From: Salvelinus alpinus
Taxonomy: Eukaryota; Chordata; Actinopteri; Salmoniformes; Salmonidae
Assembly (NCBI RefSeq): GCF_045679555.1
Contig: NC_092094.1
Coordinates: forward strand, 11,584,819-11,648,818
Length of the DNA: 64,000 bases
Direction of reading: 5' to 3'
A program made the position numbers and the translations under genes. Shown one piece after another: positions 24,727-36,417 of this stretch. A model generated the notes under the pieces. It had not been told where the DNA came from. It was given only the letters and a program-made list of their open reading frames with translations, and did no database searches. Position 1 is the stretch's first letter. Every line of letters begins with the position of its first letter.

Positions 24727-24830
24727 CATCCCAAAATGACCCTCTACTCCCTATTTAGTGCAGTACTTTTAACAGGGCAGTCATCAAATGTAATGTACAT
24801 AAGGAATATGGTGCTATTGGGGACGGAACA
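24727..24830. repeat. Palindromic MITE, diverged
   Basis: cccaaaatgaccctctactc and ggaatatggtgctattgggg arms around tttagtgcagtacttttaac. Same family as 12597-12702, more decayed. Confidence 0.55.
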
Positions 24831-26282
24831 CATGTCTCTTACCAGAGACTATTTATCACCATGAATCTAATTCAATACATCCAATTCTGCATGCGAAGAA
24901 TCCCCTGACAACCGAAAAAAGAACTCAGCTCTCATGCTTCATTTCACCAACACTGTTCGATCGATTCTAGCCTGTTATACATGAAATATTGTACATTTAC
25001 TGCAGGCCAAGCAGCACAACCAAGTTGAAAACAAGAGTGTTATATTTATTATAAAGAATGTCTGGCTATAATCAAATTAAAAAGAACAAACTTGTTGTTT
25101 TTGTTGTACCATAGATTTGATATACACTAAAACATAACATTCAATACATCCCCCAATAACCCATTAGCCAGACAGAGAGTTTAAGAACACAAACATCACA
25201 TTTCTTAACACAGTTTGAGAACATACAATATATTTATTAAAGTATTTTCAGTTGATTTTGCATTTGTTTAGTAGCTCTTATTTCAGCATTTCTAAGTTAT
25301 TACGTAAAAAATACACTTATGGGAACTTGTATCGTATTATTTAGTCTTCTCGATGATGTATAAAATTCAAATGCCGATCCAAAAACATGAATTAAGTACA
25401 AATGAAGTACACCATGTCCTTCCTGATACTGCTTAAGACTGATACAGTTAAAGACTGAAGGGAAGTTCAATGTACAAAACACAGTAACCTATCCCATGTA
25501 AACATCAGCTAAAACCAAACAGCAGACAATTCAAAATCTCTTACATGAATTTAGTTGAAATTCCATACACCTACATTCGTCACAAATAGATTGATAATTA
25601 ATATGATAGACCTCCATCAAATCTAGGTTGATGGAGATACAAGGCTACGGATGTGCTCTATGTTCATTATTCAGTCGCTATTACGTCATAATGCTGCTAT
25701 TAAAAGTGCATTATGTTGATGGATGTAATCTCATTGATGAACCCCAATACTGAAAAGTTCAGATTATTCAGATTAATCTCAAAATATCTTCAGATTCATC
25801 TCAAAACACTTTCGATGAGCATTCATTTACAATCGTACATTCATTTACAATCGTACATTTATTTACAATTGTGTACAAATAAAACTGCATCCATGGATTA
25901 GTTATGACGTTCCTTTATAGAAGTGATGCCATTTTTTTTGAAAGACTGGAGAGTTACATTTTAATCTAATAATATCATATATAAATATACTTTTAAAAAA
26001 TGATCCATGCACGGAGAACATATATCCATGCATGGACAACATATCAAAAACTCTGGTTTTCCACTTTCTTGAAGTCTTCAGGGAAGTGCATTACAATAAG
26101 TGATTGTCAGACTAGGATTCTCGTCACAGGTAGAATCAGACTGCAACCTGATTTTCACATATACCATTACCCATCAGAAAGGAAGGTGAAACTCCCCAGA
26201 GGGCAAAGTGATTTCAGACAGAGACGACACTTATGTAACAGACATCTCTATTTCTTCAACTGTATTGTTGGTTAAGGGCTTG
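24831..26282. other. No gene; short tandem repeat
   Basis: AT-rich. A threefold short repeat of cattcatttacaatcgta type is at 25823-25872. Nothing else recognised. Confidence 0.4.
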
Positions 26283-27108
26283 TAAATGAAGCATTTCACG
26301 GTAAGGTCTGGTACCCGTTGTATTCAGCAAATAAGGTCTGGCACCCGTTGTATTCAGCAAATAAGATCTGGTGCCTGTTGTATTCAGTAAATAAGATCTG
26401 GTGCCTGTTGTATTCAGCAAATAAGGTCTGGTGCCTGTTGTATTCAGCAAATAAGATCTGGTGCCTGTTGTATTCAGCAAATAAGGTCTGGTGCCTGTTG
26501 TATTCAGCAAATAAGGTCTGGTACCTGTTGTATTCGGCAAATAAGATCTGGTACCTGTTGTATTCAGCAAATAAGGTCTGGTGCCTGTTGTATTCAGTAA
26601 ATAAGATCTGGTACCTGTTGTATTCAGCAAATAAGATCTGGTACCTGTTGTATTCAGCAAATAAGATCTGGTGCCTGTTGTATTCAGCAAATAAGATCTG
26701 GTACCTGTTGTATTCAGCAAATAAGATCTGGTACCTGTTGTATTCAGCAAATAAGGTCTGGTACCTGTTGTATTCAGCAAATAAGATCTGGTACCTGTTG
26801 TATTCAGCAAATAAGGTCTGGTACCTGTTGTATTCAGCAAATAAGGTCTGGTACCTGTTGTATTCAGCAAATAAGGTCTGGTGCCTGTTGTATTCAGCAA
26901 ATAAGGTCTGGTGCCTGTTGTATTCAGCAAATAAGATCTGGTACCTGTTGTATTCAGCAAATAAGGTCTGGTACCTGTTGTATTCAGCAAATAAGGTCTG
27001 GTGCCTGTTGTATTCAGCAAATAAGGTCTGGTGCCTGTTGTATTCAGCAAATAAGGTCTGGTACCTGTTGTATTCGGCGCATGTGACCCATATGATTTGA
27101 TTTGACAG
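26260..27108 (+). mobile_element. LINE 3' end carrying an internal minisatellite
   Basis: Left flank ttgtaaatgaagcatttcac + ggtaaggtctgg and right flank ttgtattcggcgcatgtgac + ccatatgatttgatttgaca are the two halves of a LINE 3' tail also seen, minus strand, at 49738 and 60226. Between them about 26 copies of a 30-bp piece of that tail have accumulated. Confidence 0.75.
26306..27078. repeat. 30-bp minisatellite
   Basis: About 26 copies of gtctggtacctgttgtattc + agcaaataag. Variation is almost confined to a few sites (gta/gtg before cctg; agg/aga before tctg; cagc/cagt/cggc). Because 30 is a multiple of 3, ORFs of 260-335 codons are open on both strands. They are decapeptide repeats and not genes. 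Confidence 0.97.
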
Positions 27109-27231
27109 ACTGAGGAAAACGGGTGTTACAAGAGTGTTACACAAAACATCTTTGAGATTGACTTTGGAGCCGTCTTGGATGCTCCAGCAGTAGTTGTTGC
27201 CTGTGACAGACTCATCTAATGTGGGCATGGA

Positions 27232-27305
27232 TGGACTTGTGTAGCTCAGTTCGTAAGATCGTGGCAACGCCAAGGTTGTGAGTTCAATTCCCGCTGGGAT
27301 CACAT
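27232..27305 (+). mobile_element. SINE head fragment (tRNA-like)
   Basis: tgtgtagctcagttcgtaag and gttgtgagttcaattcccgc resemble box A and box B of the tRNA-like SINE head, but the stems do not pair well. No SINE body follows. Not called as a tRNA gene. Confidence 0.45.
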
Positions 27306-28640
27306 ATACCTCAATTTAAACAGGTGCCTGACTCATTGGGGGAAGCAACACTTTGTTGTTTGTTGGTAGTGTAGACTGGCAATCTAGTGGTGTGTTGCCT
27401 CTCACCTTCCCCTGGTGGGTTCCCGTTGAAGTAGGCTGATGCTCTTCCAAACTAGGTGTGTTTGGTCTCCTGTAGCCAGGAGAGTCTGGACCAGCTTGTC
27501 TCCGAACGGATACTGTGAAGAACAGAGACACGTCAACTGCTACCAATTCTGCACCACACCAGGGTTCCATTCCTGCTTCTGGAATGCTCATCAACCACTG
27601 TATGTATTGACGTCATCACACCTTCTTACCATCCTATCAGCAGACTATAAAACAATACGACTTGGCATTTTGTATGCTTTTGTAAATGTAAACGCGACAG
27701 TGTCCGTGGAAGGGGTAAACATTTCAAATCAGTCAACATATGTCTCTCTCTCTCTCTGCAGACACAGTCTCTTCAGTCATATTCATGAATAAAGTATGAG
27801 TATTTTCTACATTCTGTGGGTGCGCCTCACTTTTACAGCCTGCACTGTAAATAAGAGGAAATTACATTTTTACGAGGGCTCATTGGAACTCAGTTTGGCC
27901 AAGCATTAGGTCACTTAAAGGAAGAAAACACTTGCTTTATTATCTTTCATACACAACAGCAGCCCATAATGCACCATTAACTGTCTCCTATCGATTTTAA
28001 TGTGGATGATGTTGGGTGGTGCTCGGGGTGGTATTGGTGTGTGTGTGTGTTCATTGTCCATCATTGTGTCTCAAAGTAACATCATCAGCACTAAACATTT
28101 TACAACTCTTCTGTGGGCTTGGCTCATATCAGTAATGGTGGGCCCAGTTTATTGGCAAGCAGCCTCAGTGAAAGATGGGATAGGTCGTCCAGGGAGAAGA
28201 ACTGACTGAAGAGTTCTTTGTGTGCTGAGAATGAGAGGGTTTTTCAGAAATGCCAGCTATGGGCTTCAGGCCTGCTGTCCTCAAAGGACTAGGAGGGAGT
28301 GGAGAAGGATGGGAAATTAAAGAGCAGTGAAGGAAGAGACTGAAAGAGCAGCAGCAAAGCGAGGGCTGGTAGAGCTTCTTCCAAATGTTCAACAGAAGGC
28401 CCACAAGCTGTCTAAAGCTAAAACAAACATAGTGGAATAAAAATGGCTGATGACTTTATTTCAGCCATCAAAAGACCAGCTTCACTATAAGAACATGTTA
28501 CAACAATGCTCTAAAACCTAGACCTATAGAAGTTATAGCATACACAAGGGACATTTCTCCACAACTAAAATATTTCCAACTTTGATATGATCAGCTTGAG
28601 AGTGGACTATGGAATGAGCAGCGTTTAGATGTGCTACAGT
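27306..28640. other. No gene recognised
   Basis: Unassigned. The frame 27439-27792 (plus) has no recognised domain. Confidence 0.35.
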
Positions 28641-28677
<37 letters not shown>

Positions 28678-28712
28678 GCGTGCGTGCGTGCGTACGTGCG
28701 TGCGTGCGTGCG
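28641..28712. repeat. GT/GC compound microsatellite
   Basis: (GT)n followed by (GCGT)n-type units. Confidence 0.95.
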
Positions 28713-28865
28713 GGAACTGTCTGAGAGACTGGTGTTGACGTGGGGCCGAGTGCTGGGTCCGTAATGAAACCTGCTTGTTTAGTTAATGGCTGAGAACATT
28801 GGCCACACTGATAGTGGTCTGGGGTCACAGAGGTCATGGACGGACATCAGCTTATGAAGCTCCCC

Positions 28866-29100
28866 TGCCTCTCTCTCTCTGTCCATCTCTATGTCCCCTC
28901 TCTCTCTCTCCATCCATCCATCCATCTCTATGTCCCTTCTCTCTCTCTCTGTCCATCTCCATGTCCACTCTCTTTCTCTCTGTCCATCTCTATGTTCCCT
29001 CTCTCTCTCCCTCAATCCTCTCCCTTTCTCAGTCCCTCATTCCCCCCCCCCCATCCTCTCTCTCTCATCCATATCTCCCTCCTTGCCTCATTGCCCCCCC
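28866..29100. repeat. CT-rich imperfect tandem repeat
   Basis: Repeated ctctctctgtccatctctat-type units of about 30 bp, grading into CT and poly-C runs. Pyrimidine-rich on the plus strand. The Ser/Leu/Pro-rich frames across it are artefacts. Confidence 0.85.
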
Positions 29101-30317
29101 CCCCCAACCGCCTGTTGAAACCAACAGGAGCTGATCGAAGGCTAAAGCCGCAAGTGGGGGGAAGAGGGCAGGGTGAGGGAGAGGAGAGAGGGCGCTCCCT
29201 AAGTGACAGGTTTCCCCTCCGTTGACAGATTAGAGGAGGAGGACAAGGAGAGGCAGGAGGAGGATGGTACAGCAGTAAAGATCATGTCATTAGGAGTGAT
29301 CGGTGTGTGCACTGGACGATGGTCTGAGCGGTAGGTAGTAGAATGACTGAGAAATGAAAGGAACTATCGATTTAGCATGACTCAGCTGTATGGAAGGAAG
29401 TCCTAATAGAAAACCAATGGCCCGGAGTACCCTGATGACGTAATTGAACAAATGTTAGCCAGATAGGTTGTTTTATTAAAACAACAGGTATTAGAGGAGA
29501 AAAATACAGGAAAGGAAGTGTTAACTCCCTCACTTCTATTTTGGGGAATGGTCTGATGGATTCCAGATGATTTATAGAACTTGTATCAGTTTATAAACCA
29601 GGTAGAACACATTTCCTTACCACAACCAAAGCCTGATGTTTTTTTGGGTTGCCATGGCACCGTAAAGGAAGCATCACAAATTGCTCCTGTAAATTATTGT
29701 AAATATTAGTCATTTTTAGCTAATTGTTTATGATAGCATTTTTTTATGTTCAACCATTGGGAAGTTGTATACTTACAGAAAACACATATTCATCTAGACA
29801 GAAAAGCTAAGGAAATAGTGTCAACTATAAATCAATGTGTGTCTGGGTCATGTTCACTTGGAATAAAACATAGAAATGGGGAGGTACTGTCTGAACTTGA
29901 AACACACATTTTTTGGGCAGTTGCATAACGTTTTAAAGTCCCAAAGAAACAGTGATAATCATGTTTTTCATCAACTTGGGTGATATTAGGATGAAACCAG
30001 TTCAAAGTAGGATGACCCAAGTATGAAAAATTACTATTGCTTTTACATTGATAAAGTTACTGGTCCCCTCCCCCCGGATTTACTTCTGGCTTTATGCAAC
30101 GTCACATAAAGCCGCAAATGTAATACACCAACGGTAGCGTCTTATCATCTTAACAAATTTAAATATGCACCGCGTTAAAACCGTCATCACATGTGCACCT
30201 ACGCCTTTGCAAAGTTTACAAACAGTAAGCTAGCTACTAGTAGCAGACCATATGACCAATGATACTAGTAACCTTTCATCTGTGGTGTGACTGTTAGCTA
30301 GCAAGCTACTTACCGGC
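29101..30317. other. No gene recognised
   Basis: Unassigned intergenic sequence. Confidence 0.4.
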
Positions 30318-30670
30318 ATGCCGGCAAAAGCACACTGTGTTGTGACTGGATGCCAGTGTAAATGTAAGGTTACACTACCTTCCGAAGAATGAAGACATCT
30401 GACAGCAGTGGCTGCTTTTCATTTCGGGTGGACAGGCTGCACCAACAATTGTGTGCAGTGCACATTTCGAGTGAAGTTGCTTCATCATTTTACATTTACA
30501 TTTAAGTCATTTAGCAGACGCTCTTATCCAGAGCGACTTACAAATTGGAAAGTTCATACATATTCATCCTGGTCCCCCCGTGGGGAATGAACCCACAACC
30601 CTGGCGTTGCAAGCGCCATGCTCTACCAACTGAGCCACACGGGATCATTTGGGGAGAACATTCTATCGGT
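30318..30670 (+). pseudogene. THAP-type zinc-finger remnant, split by a SINE
   Basis: From the ATG at 30318 the frame reads a short N-terminus with C-x4-C (HCVVTGC), then stops. About 100 bases on, in another frame, comes CSAHF. C-x(2-4)-C ... C-x2-H with roughly this spacing is the C2CH signature of THAP domains, found in P-element-type transposases and in host proteins. At least one frameshift separates the halves, and a SINE with a 7-bp target duplication (atcattt) is inserted just after. The domain is broken. Whether it was a transposon gene or a host exon cannot be told here. Confidence 0.4.
30491..30643 (-). mobile_element. tRNA-derived SINE with target-site duplication
   Basis: On the minus strand: gtggctcagttggtagagca head, box-B-like region, gtaagtcgctctggataaga body and an aaatgtaaatgta tail. 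Flanked by atcattt at 30484-30490 and 30644-30650. Confidence 0.88.
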
Positions 30671-31689
30671 CGGATACTGTACTATCATTGACAGTGGCTC
30701 AGTGGATCTTGCAAGCGCTGACCATAATGTACGTTTCAGAGTTTGAGGAGTCTGACACGGTAGCCAACATTTTCTTTTTTGGGGGGGGGTCGGGGCACTA
30801 ATGTTAGATAATGTCACTGTGGTTGCTTTGACTTGTGAACAGTATTTTCTCTAACAAATCTGATCATCACAATGTGTTTTGTTCTTCCATCCCTAAGCCA
30901 ACTACACCGAGTCTGAGAACTGGCAGCACACAGCTGGCATGAAGGAATGTTGTCCATAAACGGAGTTGTGGTGTGTATAATATTTGTAATTTCCATTGTG
31001 TGGGTTGGAGCTGTGTTTTATTATTCCACCTCATTTCGTCTTGCCACTATCATCAAGCTGTAATGATAGGCATTTTAGAAAATTCAACATCTACTGTCTG
31101 CAATACAAAATCAGCTTCCCCAAGGCAAAGAAGAGGAGATATGCTGCGAAGCCTGTGAAGATAGACCCAAGTCATAGTTATTCATTTCAAATCTGCATCA
31201 ATTTAGCATTTCAGGCACACAAAAAATTCCAAGTACAAACATTGAAAAGTTTTACAAAAAAGTGCACAACCAAATATTGCATATATCAAATTGAGTTCTT
31301 CAAAATCAGCAGAAAACACATTGTAGAATGAGTAGATCACTACATCAACGAATTGACAGCATAATAACTCAGTAAATAAAAGGGAATTTGATTCCTTATC
31401 CATTTCATAAACATTTCTCTTAATAAACATTACAGGCTCCTGGATCTCCTCTTCAACGAGCTCATACTGTTATTAAATGGGGCTTGTAAGGCAAGACTCT
31501 CAATTTCAAATGGTCACCATACTTCTTATTCTTAGGAATGTTTCTCCTCTTACACTGTTTGTGCTAGAAACATCATTCAGACGTTAGGCGTCAGGACCAG
31601 TGTGTTTGTATACACATTTTTGATATCTTTTATACTTTTTAAATTATGAAGCTTTTAGTAATAACCATCTTCATCCACTTTAGGACTGA
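30671..31689. other. No gene recognised
   Basis: Possible continuation of the THAP-like remnant. A basic stretch (FPKAKKRRYAAKPVK) is open at about 31118-31162 but cannot be assigned. Otherwise AT-rich. Confidence 0.3.
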
Positions 31690-32894
31690 CTCCATTTAGT
31701 CGACTGGTCGATAGGCTGTTGGTCGACCAATATTTTTTTTTAGTCGAGCAGTGGCAAATATATATATTTTTTTCATGGAACACCTGTCTCAGTGGACTAA
31801 TCCATTGAGGAGGCTGCGGGGAAGCCACGGTGCAAGAAGAAGGGGAGTGTGGCTCAGCTGCACAAGGCACGTCTCTCCAGAATGCGCTCTCACCCGCCAT
31901 TTTGTGCATATTCATTGTTTCATTGTGTGCATATTCATTGTTTCATTGTGTGCATTGTGTGCTGTGTTTATCAATTTCCCATTACATACTGTATATCACC
32001 AGTAGTAGCCTACATTTACCGTTAATTCACATAATTTCTAATCGAATTACGGTAATTTCTGTTAATGCATCAAATATATTATTAATATTACAGTCGTTTA
32101 CCGTTCTCATTGTTAGAGTGGACTCATTGTTTGCAGAAGTCACAACCTATGCTACACTTGTGAGAAACAAGTTTTTGTTTATTTCATTCCATTCACGAGT
32201 TTTGCTAAGTTATTCATCGTCTGTTTGAAACGCTCCTGCCAATGTTGAGAGAGGACATGCACCTGATTACGCATATAGAAGTAGGACTAATCTACATGGC
32301 CTGCGCGCAAATGTAAACCTATAAATATACCCATTTGGGTAAATCTGATTAGTAATAGCTGTGGAATTTCAGAGTCTGTTAAGAATGACCATAGTTCCTC
32401 AAAGTATTTGAAAAATATTTCCAGCTCTTTCCCTTTCGATAACCACTCGGCAAGAAAGGGAAAAATGTAATGCTCTGATCCAGTGCAAACGTCATAAAAT
32501 AGCTGATTACTTCTTATCTCTTGCACAAATAGCCTACAGCGGGAAACTCTGAGGGAACAGAATATTTTATACAATGTTGCAAGTTTGCTAGTGTGAGTTT
32601 CCTGCCAACAGAGCTGATAACAAAGTTGGTTGCAGACAGGCCATGCACAGCCAATGTGATTTATAGGATATTTACCTTTAGCACGATATTTTCTACCTGC
32701 AGGCTGCAATGTTTTTATTAGTTGTCTATTTATTATTATTATTATTACTATTTATTAGTAGGCTATTTTTACATAGCTGGCAATGACAATAAATGTTACT
32801 TTTAGATTTGTATAAGACTATTATAAATGAAATGAAACTGTTTAACAAAAATGTGCATATGAAAATTATAACTAGCACGCAGATCGGTAGAAAA
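31690..32894. repeat. Dispersed repeat with agtcgac motifs, left part
   Basis: Begins with repeated gtcgac-type motifs (tagtcgactggtcgatagg, gttggtcgaccaat). The related gtcgat/gatcga motifs reappear at 33395-33445 beyond a Tc1-like fragment, so one element seems to have been split. The minus-strand 140-codon frame at 32287-32709 lies here and has no recognised domain. Class not assigned. Confidence 0.4.
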
Positions 32895-33361
32895 CACATA
32901 TACAACATGATGCTGCCACCACCATGCTTCACTGTAGGGATGGTGCCAGGTTTCCTCCAGACGTGACGCTTATCATTCAGGCCAAAGAGTTCAATCTTGG
33001 TTTCATCAGACCAGAGAATATTGTTTCTCATGGTCTGAGAGTCTTTAGGTGCCTTTTGGTAAACTCCAAGCGGGCAGTCAAGTGCCTTTTACTAAGGAGT
33101 GGCTTCCGTCTGGCCACTCTAACATAAATGCCTGATTGGTGGAGTGCTGCAGAGATGGTTGTGCTTCTGGAAGGTTCTCCCATCTCCACAGAGGTGAAAT
33201 TTGCAAAAATGTCTAAAAACCTTTTTTCGCTTTGTCATTCTGGGGTACTGTGTGTAGATTGATGAGGATTTTAACTTATTTAATTAATTTTATAATAAGG
33301 CTGTAACGTAACAAAATGTGGAAAAAGTCAAGGGGAATGAAAACTTTCCGAATGCACTGTA
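32895..33361 (-). mobile_element. Tc1-like fragment (transposase middle and one terminus)
   Basis: The minus strand encodes NNILWSDETKIELFGLNDKR followed by [20 protein letters not shown], the region around the first catalytic Asp of Tc1 transposases. The right edge (aaactttccgaatgcactgt) is the terminus of this family. The other terminus is missing. A longer relative is at 51645-52975. Confidence 0.8.
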
Positions 33362-33898
33362 TAGTTGATTTTATTAAAACACAAAGAGTAAGTCTTTCGA
33401 CCAATCAATTGATCGAAAGAAAAGATGACTCTCGGTCGATGGAAGATTTTTTGTTGTTGTCTGGAACAGCCGTAATACACTTCTGTGGCTCTTCCTCGAC
33501 ATTCTAAAGGTCCCATTGTGACATCAGCACTTCCAACATTCCATTCACTGTAAATGCAATAATGCAACTTTGGCACAAATCAGCTACTTTGACCACTTTG
33601 CCAACAACTTAAACAAACATTTAGTTGCATATGAAATCTTCCTCTACTTCTCTTTTTTTCAAATTGGAAATCTGAACAGAATTTTCTGATACCGATCAAA
33701 CGTTACAGCTGTTTAAGTAACCGCATCCACATTCTCTAACTTTTTATAAACAACTGAAATTTGGATCTTTTTCCCAACAAGTTAGGCAAAAAGTTAGAAG
33801 ATATGATATCTGTGTCTACTTCTCTGCGATTCAAATCTGAAATCATAACAGAAATATTAGCTTGCCACAAGGAGTCGCTAGAGCGCAATGGGACAAGG
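33362..33898. repeat. Dispersed repeat, right part
   Basis: Continues the 31690 element (tcgaccaatcaattgatcga). After about 33600 nothing is recognised. Confidence 0.35.
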
Positions 33899-34077
33899 AA
33901 ATCCCGGCCGGCCAAACCCTCCCCTAAACCAGACGACGCTGGGCCAATTGTGCGCCGCCTTATGGGTCTCCCGGTCACGGCCGGATGTGACACAGCCTGG
34001 GATCGAACCCGGGTCTGTAGTGATGCCTCAAGCACTGCGATGCAGTGCATTAGACTGCTGCGCCCCTCGGGAGGCCT
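33899..34077 (-). mobile_element. tRNA-derived SINE, minus strand, 3' truncated
   Basis: On the minus strand: aggcctcccgaggggcgcag head, gacccgggttcgatcccagg box B, then cacaattggcccagcgtcgt body. It ends before the tail. Confidence 0.85.
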
Positions 34078-34129
34078 AAATTGTGATTTTAATGAAAGGA
34101 ACGAATTTGGAGCGGTAGTTTTTTTTTCT

Positions 34130-34880
34130 GTGAACCTGGAGCGTTATTTAGCGGAGCGGTAGGAGAGGACCTGGAGTGGTTTTTAGCAGAGCGGTAGGAA
34201 AGGACCTGGAGTGGTTTTTAGCAGAGCGGTAGGAGAGGACCTGGAGTGGTTTTTAGCGGAACGGTAGGAGAGGACCTGGAGTGGTTTTTAGCGGAGCGGT
34301 AGGAGAGGACCTGGAGTGGTTTTTAGCGGAGTGGTAGGAGAGGACCTGGAGTGGTTTTTAGCAGAGCGGTAGGAGAGGAACTGGAGTGGTTTTTAGCGGA
34401 GCGGTAGGAGAGGACCTGGAGTGGTTTTTAGCGGAGCGGTAGGAGAGGACCTGGAGTGGTTTTTAGCGGAGCGGTAGGAGAGGACCTGGAGTGTTTTTTT
34501 GCAGAGCGGTAGGAAAGGACCTGGAGTGGTTTTTAGCAGAGCGGTAGGAGAGGACCTGGAGTGGTTTTTAGCAGAGCGGTAGGAGAGGACCTGGAGTGGT
34601 TTTTAGCGGAGCGGTAGGAGAGGACCTGGAGTGGTTTTTAGCGGAGCGGTAGGAGAGGACCTGGAGTGGTTTTTAGCGGAGTGGTAGGAGAGGACCTGGA
34701 GTGGTTTTTAGCAGAGCGGTAGGAGAGGAACTGGAGTGGTTTTTAGCGGAGTGGTAGGAGAGGACCTGGAGTGGTTTTTAGCGGAGTGGTAGGAGAGGAC
34801 CTGGAGTGGTTTTTAGCGGAGTGGTAGGAGAGGACCTGGAGTGGTTTTTAGCAGAGCGGTACGAGAGGACCTGGAGTGTG
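34130..34880. repeat. 35-bp minisatellite
   Basis: About 21 copies of ggagtggtttttagcggagc + ggtaggagaggacct. Marker variants (aggaaagg at 34196 and 34512; gagtggt at 34328 and 34678; gaggaactgg at 34376 and 34726) occur twice in the same order 315-350 bp apart, so a block of about ten units was duplicated with one unit gained. Confidence 0.95.
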
Positions 34881-35054
34881 AAAGGACAGCAGGATTTCCA
34901 ACCACTCACAGACTCTGGTCACCAGGTAAGCAGTTCGAAAAGCTAACCTATTATTTAAGTTTTAGGGGCAAGAAATGTATCCTACCTTGGCTACAACAAC
35001 CCAATGTAATGAAGAATGTTATTATTGTTTTCAAGTAGAAAACTACCTGGCAAT

Positions 35055-35278
35055 GCTATCAAATACTAATTGAGTGTATGTAAACTTCCGACCCACTGGG
35101 AATGTGATGAAAGAAATAAAAGCTGAAATTAATCATTCTCTCTACTATTATTCTGACATTTCACATTCTTACAATGAAGTGGTGAACCTAACTGACCTAA
35201 AACAGGGAATTTGTACTTGGAGTAAATGTCAGGAATTGTGAAAAACTGAGTTGTATGTAAACTTCTGACTTCAACTGT
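35055..35278 (-). mobile_element. Sleeping-Beauty-type Tc1, one terminus
   Basis: Two direct repeats within the terminal inverted repeat are visible: gagtgtatgtaaacttccga at 35072 and gttgtatgtaaacttctgac at 35250, the IR/DR layout of this Tc1 group. The terminus ends cttcaactg at a TA. Everything beyond the inner repeat, including the transposase, is missing. Confidence 0.75.
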
Positions 35279-35568
35279 ATGTCACCCGTTGAGCATGTTT
35301 GGGATGCTCTGGATCGATGTGTACGACAGCATGTTCCAGTTCCCGCCAATATCCAGCAACTTTGAAAAGGAGTGGGACAACATTCCGCAGGCCACAATCA
35401 ACAGCCTGATCAACTCTATGCGAAAAAGATGTGTCAATGAGTCAAATGGTCACACCAGATAGTAACTGGTTTTCTGATCCACGCCCCTACATTTAAAAAA
35501 AGGTATCTGTAACTCAGTAAAATCTTTGAAATTGCTGCATGTTGCGTTTATATTTTCGTTCAGTTTAG
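35279..35568 (+). mobile_element. Tc1-like element, 3' fragment
   Basis: Directly abuts the preceding terminus. Encodes a degraded transposase C-terminus (from gtcacccgttgagcatgttt, then gatgctctggatcgatgtgt) and ends with the tcgttcagttta terminus of the family seen at 2997-3462. A frameshift and a small deletion break the frame. Confidence 0.8.
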
Positions 35569-36083
35569 ATATCTTGCTCTGATAAATGTTGGTCTGCACT
35601 ATAGTACATACAAATATAGTCCAGCTATAAGTCCATAAAACCTATTGTGTGTGTGTTTGTTGTAGTTGTAGTTCCCACTGAACTGTGCCTGGCAGTGACA
35701 CAGCGGCAACTACGATACGGGACAAGTTTTTAAAAACAATTACAATACAGACAAACAATGAGCAGTGAGCACATGCAGAGCAGAATGACATGTGGCCCAT
35801 TGTTTACCTTATTACCTGGCAACGATCACAAGGGTGTTTCAAAGAGCTGTCAGTCAAGGTGAGCTCATGAATATAAGCTCCCCGCCCACTGAGCCTGTTC
35901 TGTCAGACTTCCTAATAGATAGCGATGAGAGAAAAGGTAAAATTTCTTAAATTCTAAGCATTTCAATAGCGTACAAATATTATGGGTGATGTTTTGGTCA
36001 CTCAAGGGCTATTTTTAGTCAGGAAATAGGATGATTGTGCAGGACCTTTAAAAACGGTGTGACCTAATGAAGGCGAGTTTCAC
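35569..36083. other. No gene; GXYLT1 downstream or intronic
   Basis: No further GXYLT1 exon could be read on the minus strand here, although at least one more (C-terminal) exon would be expected. Confidence 0.4.
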
Positions 36084-36207
36084 CTGGGTTATAATGGAAG
36101 ATGATGTTGAGCAGGTCCTGGTCTCCCCATGTGATGTTGAGTTTATACTTCTGCAGCAGAGGCATCAGCAGCTCTTCCCATTGGAGGGGGACTGATGTCA
36201 TGTCATT
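36084..36207 (-). CDS. gxylt1: GXYLT1 exon, frame intact
   Basis: 124 bp, acceptor ttgttacag, donor gtgaaa. Starts in phase 0 after K of the preceding exon and ends one base into a codon. Contains the conserved [11 protein letters not shown] block of the GT8 fold. It shows no damage, unlike the upstream exon. Confidence 0.85.
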
Positions 36208-36417
36208 CTGTAACAACAAGTCATAGTAGTGAGAGAAACAAAATGTTCAGTGACAGTGTGCACCACTTTCATTGTTACATGAGGGATGTGACACAATATA
36301 GATGGAAAACTATTGACACCAAATTCCTGACTGACACCAAACAGTCAACACATTGTTTAATCCTTTCTGTGTTTGAAACATGCCAATATGTTCATTGCAC
36401 AGTACACAGCTGGTGAG

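Noticed and set aside
26256..27303. ORFs of 260-335 codons on both strands
   Set aside because: They exist only because a 30-bp repeat is a multiple of three and lacks stops. The array is a LINE-tail expansion.
27439..27792. 117-codon plus-strand ORF
   Set aside because: No recognised domain. The C-terminal half runs into AT-rich and CT-repeat sequence. Considered as an exon, but no convincing acceptor and donor pair was found.
28779..29225. Arg/Glu-rich and Ser/Leu/Pro-rich ORFs on opposite strands
   Set aside because: Both are translations of a CT/GA-rich imperfect tandem repeat.
32287..32709. 140-codon minus-strand ORF
   Set aside because: Lies in a dispersed repeat, has no recognised domain and has no splice context. 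Chance ORF is likelier.
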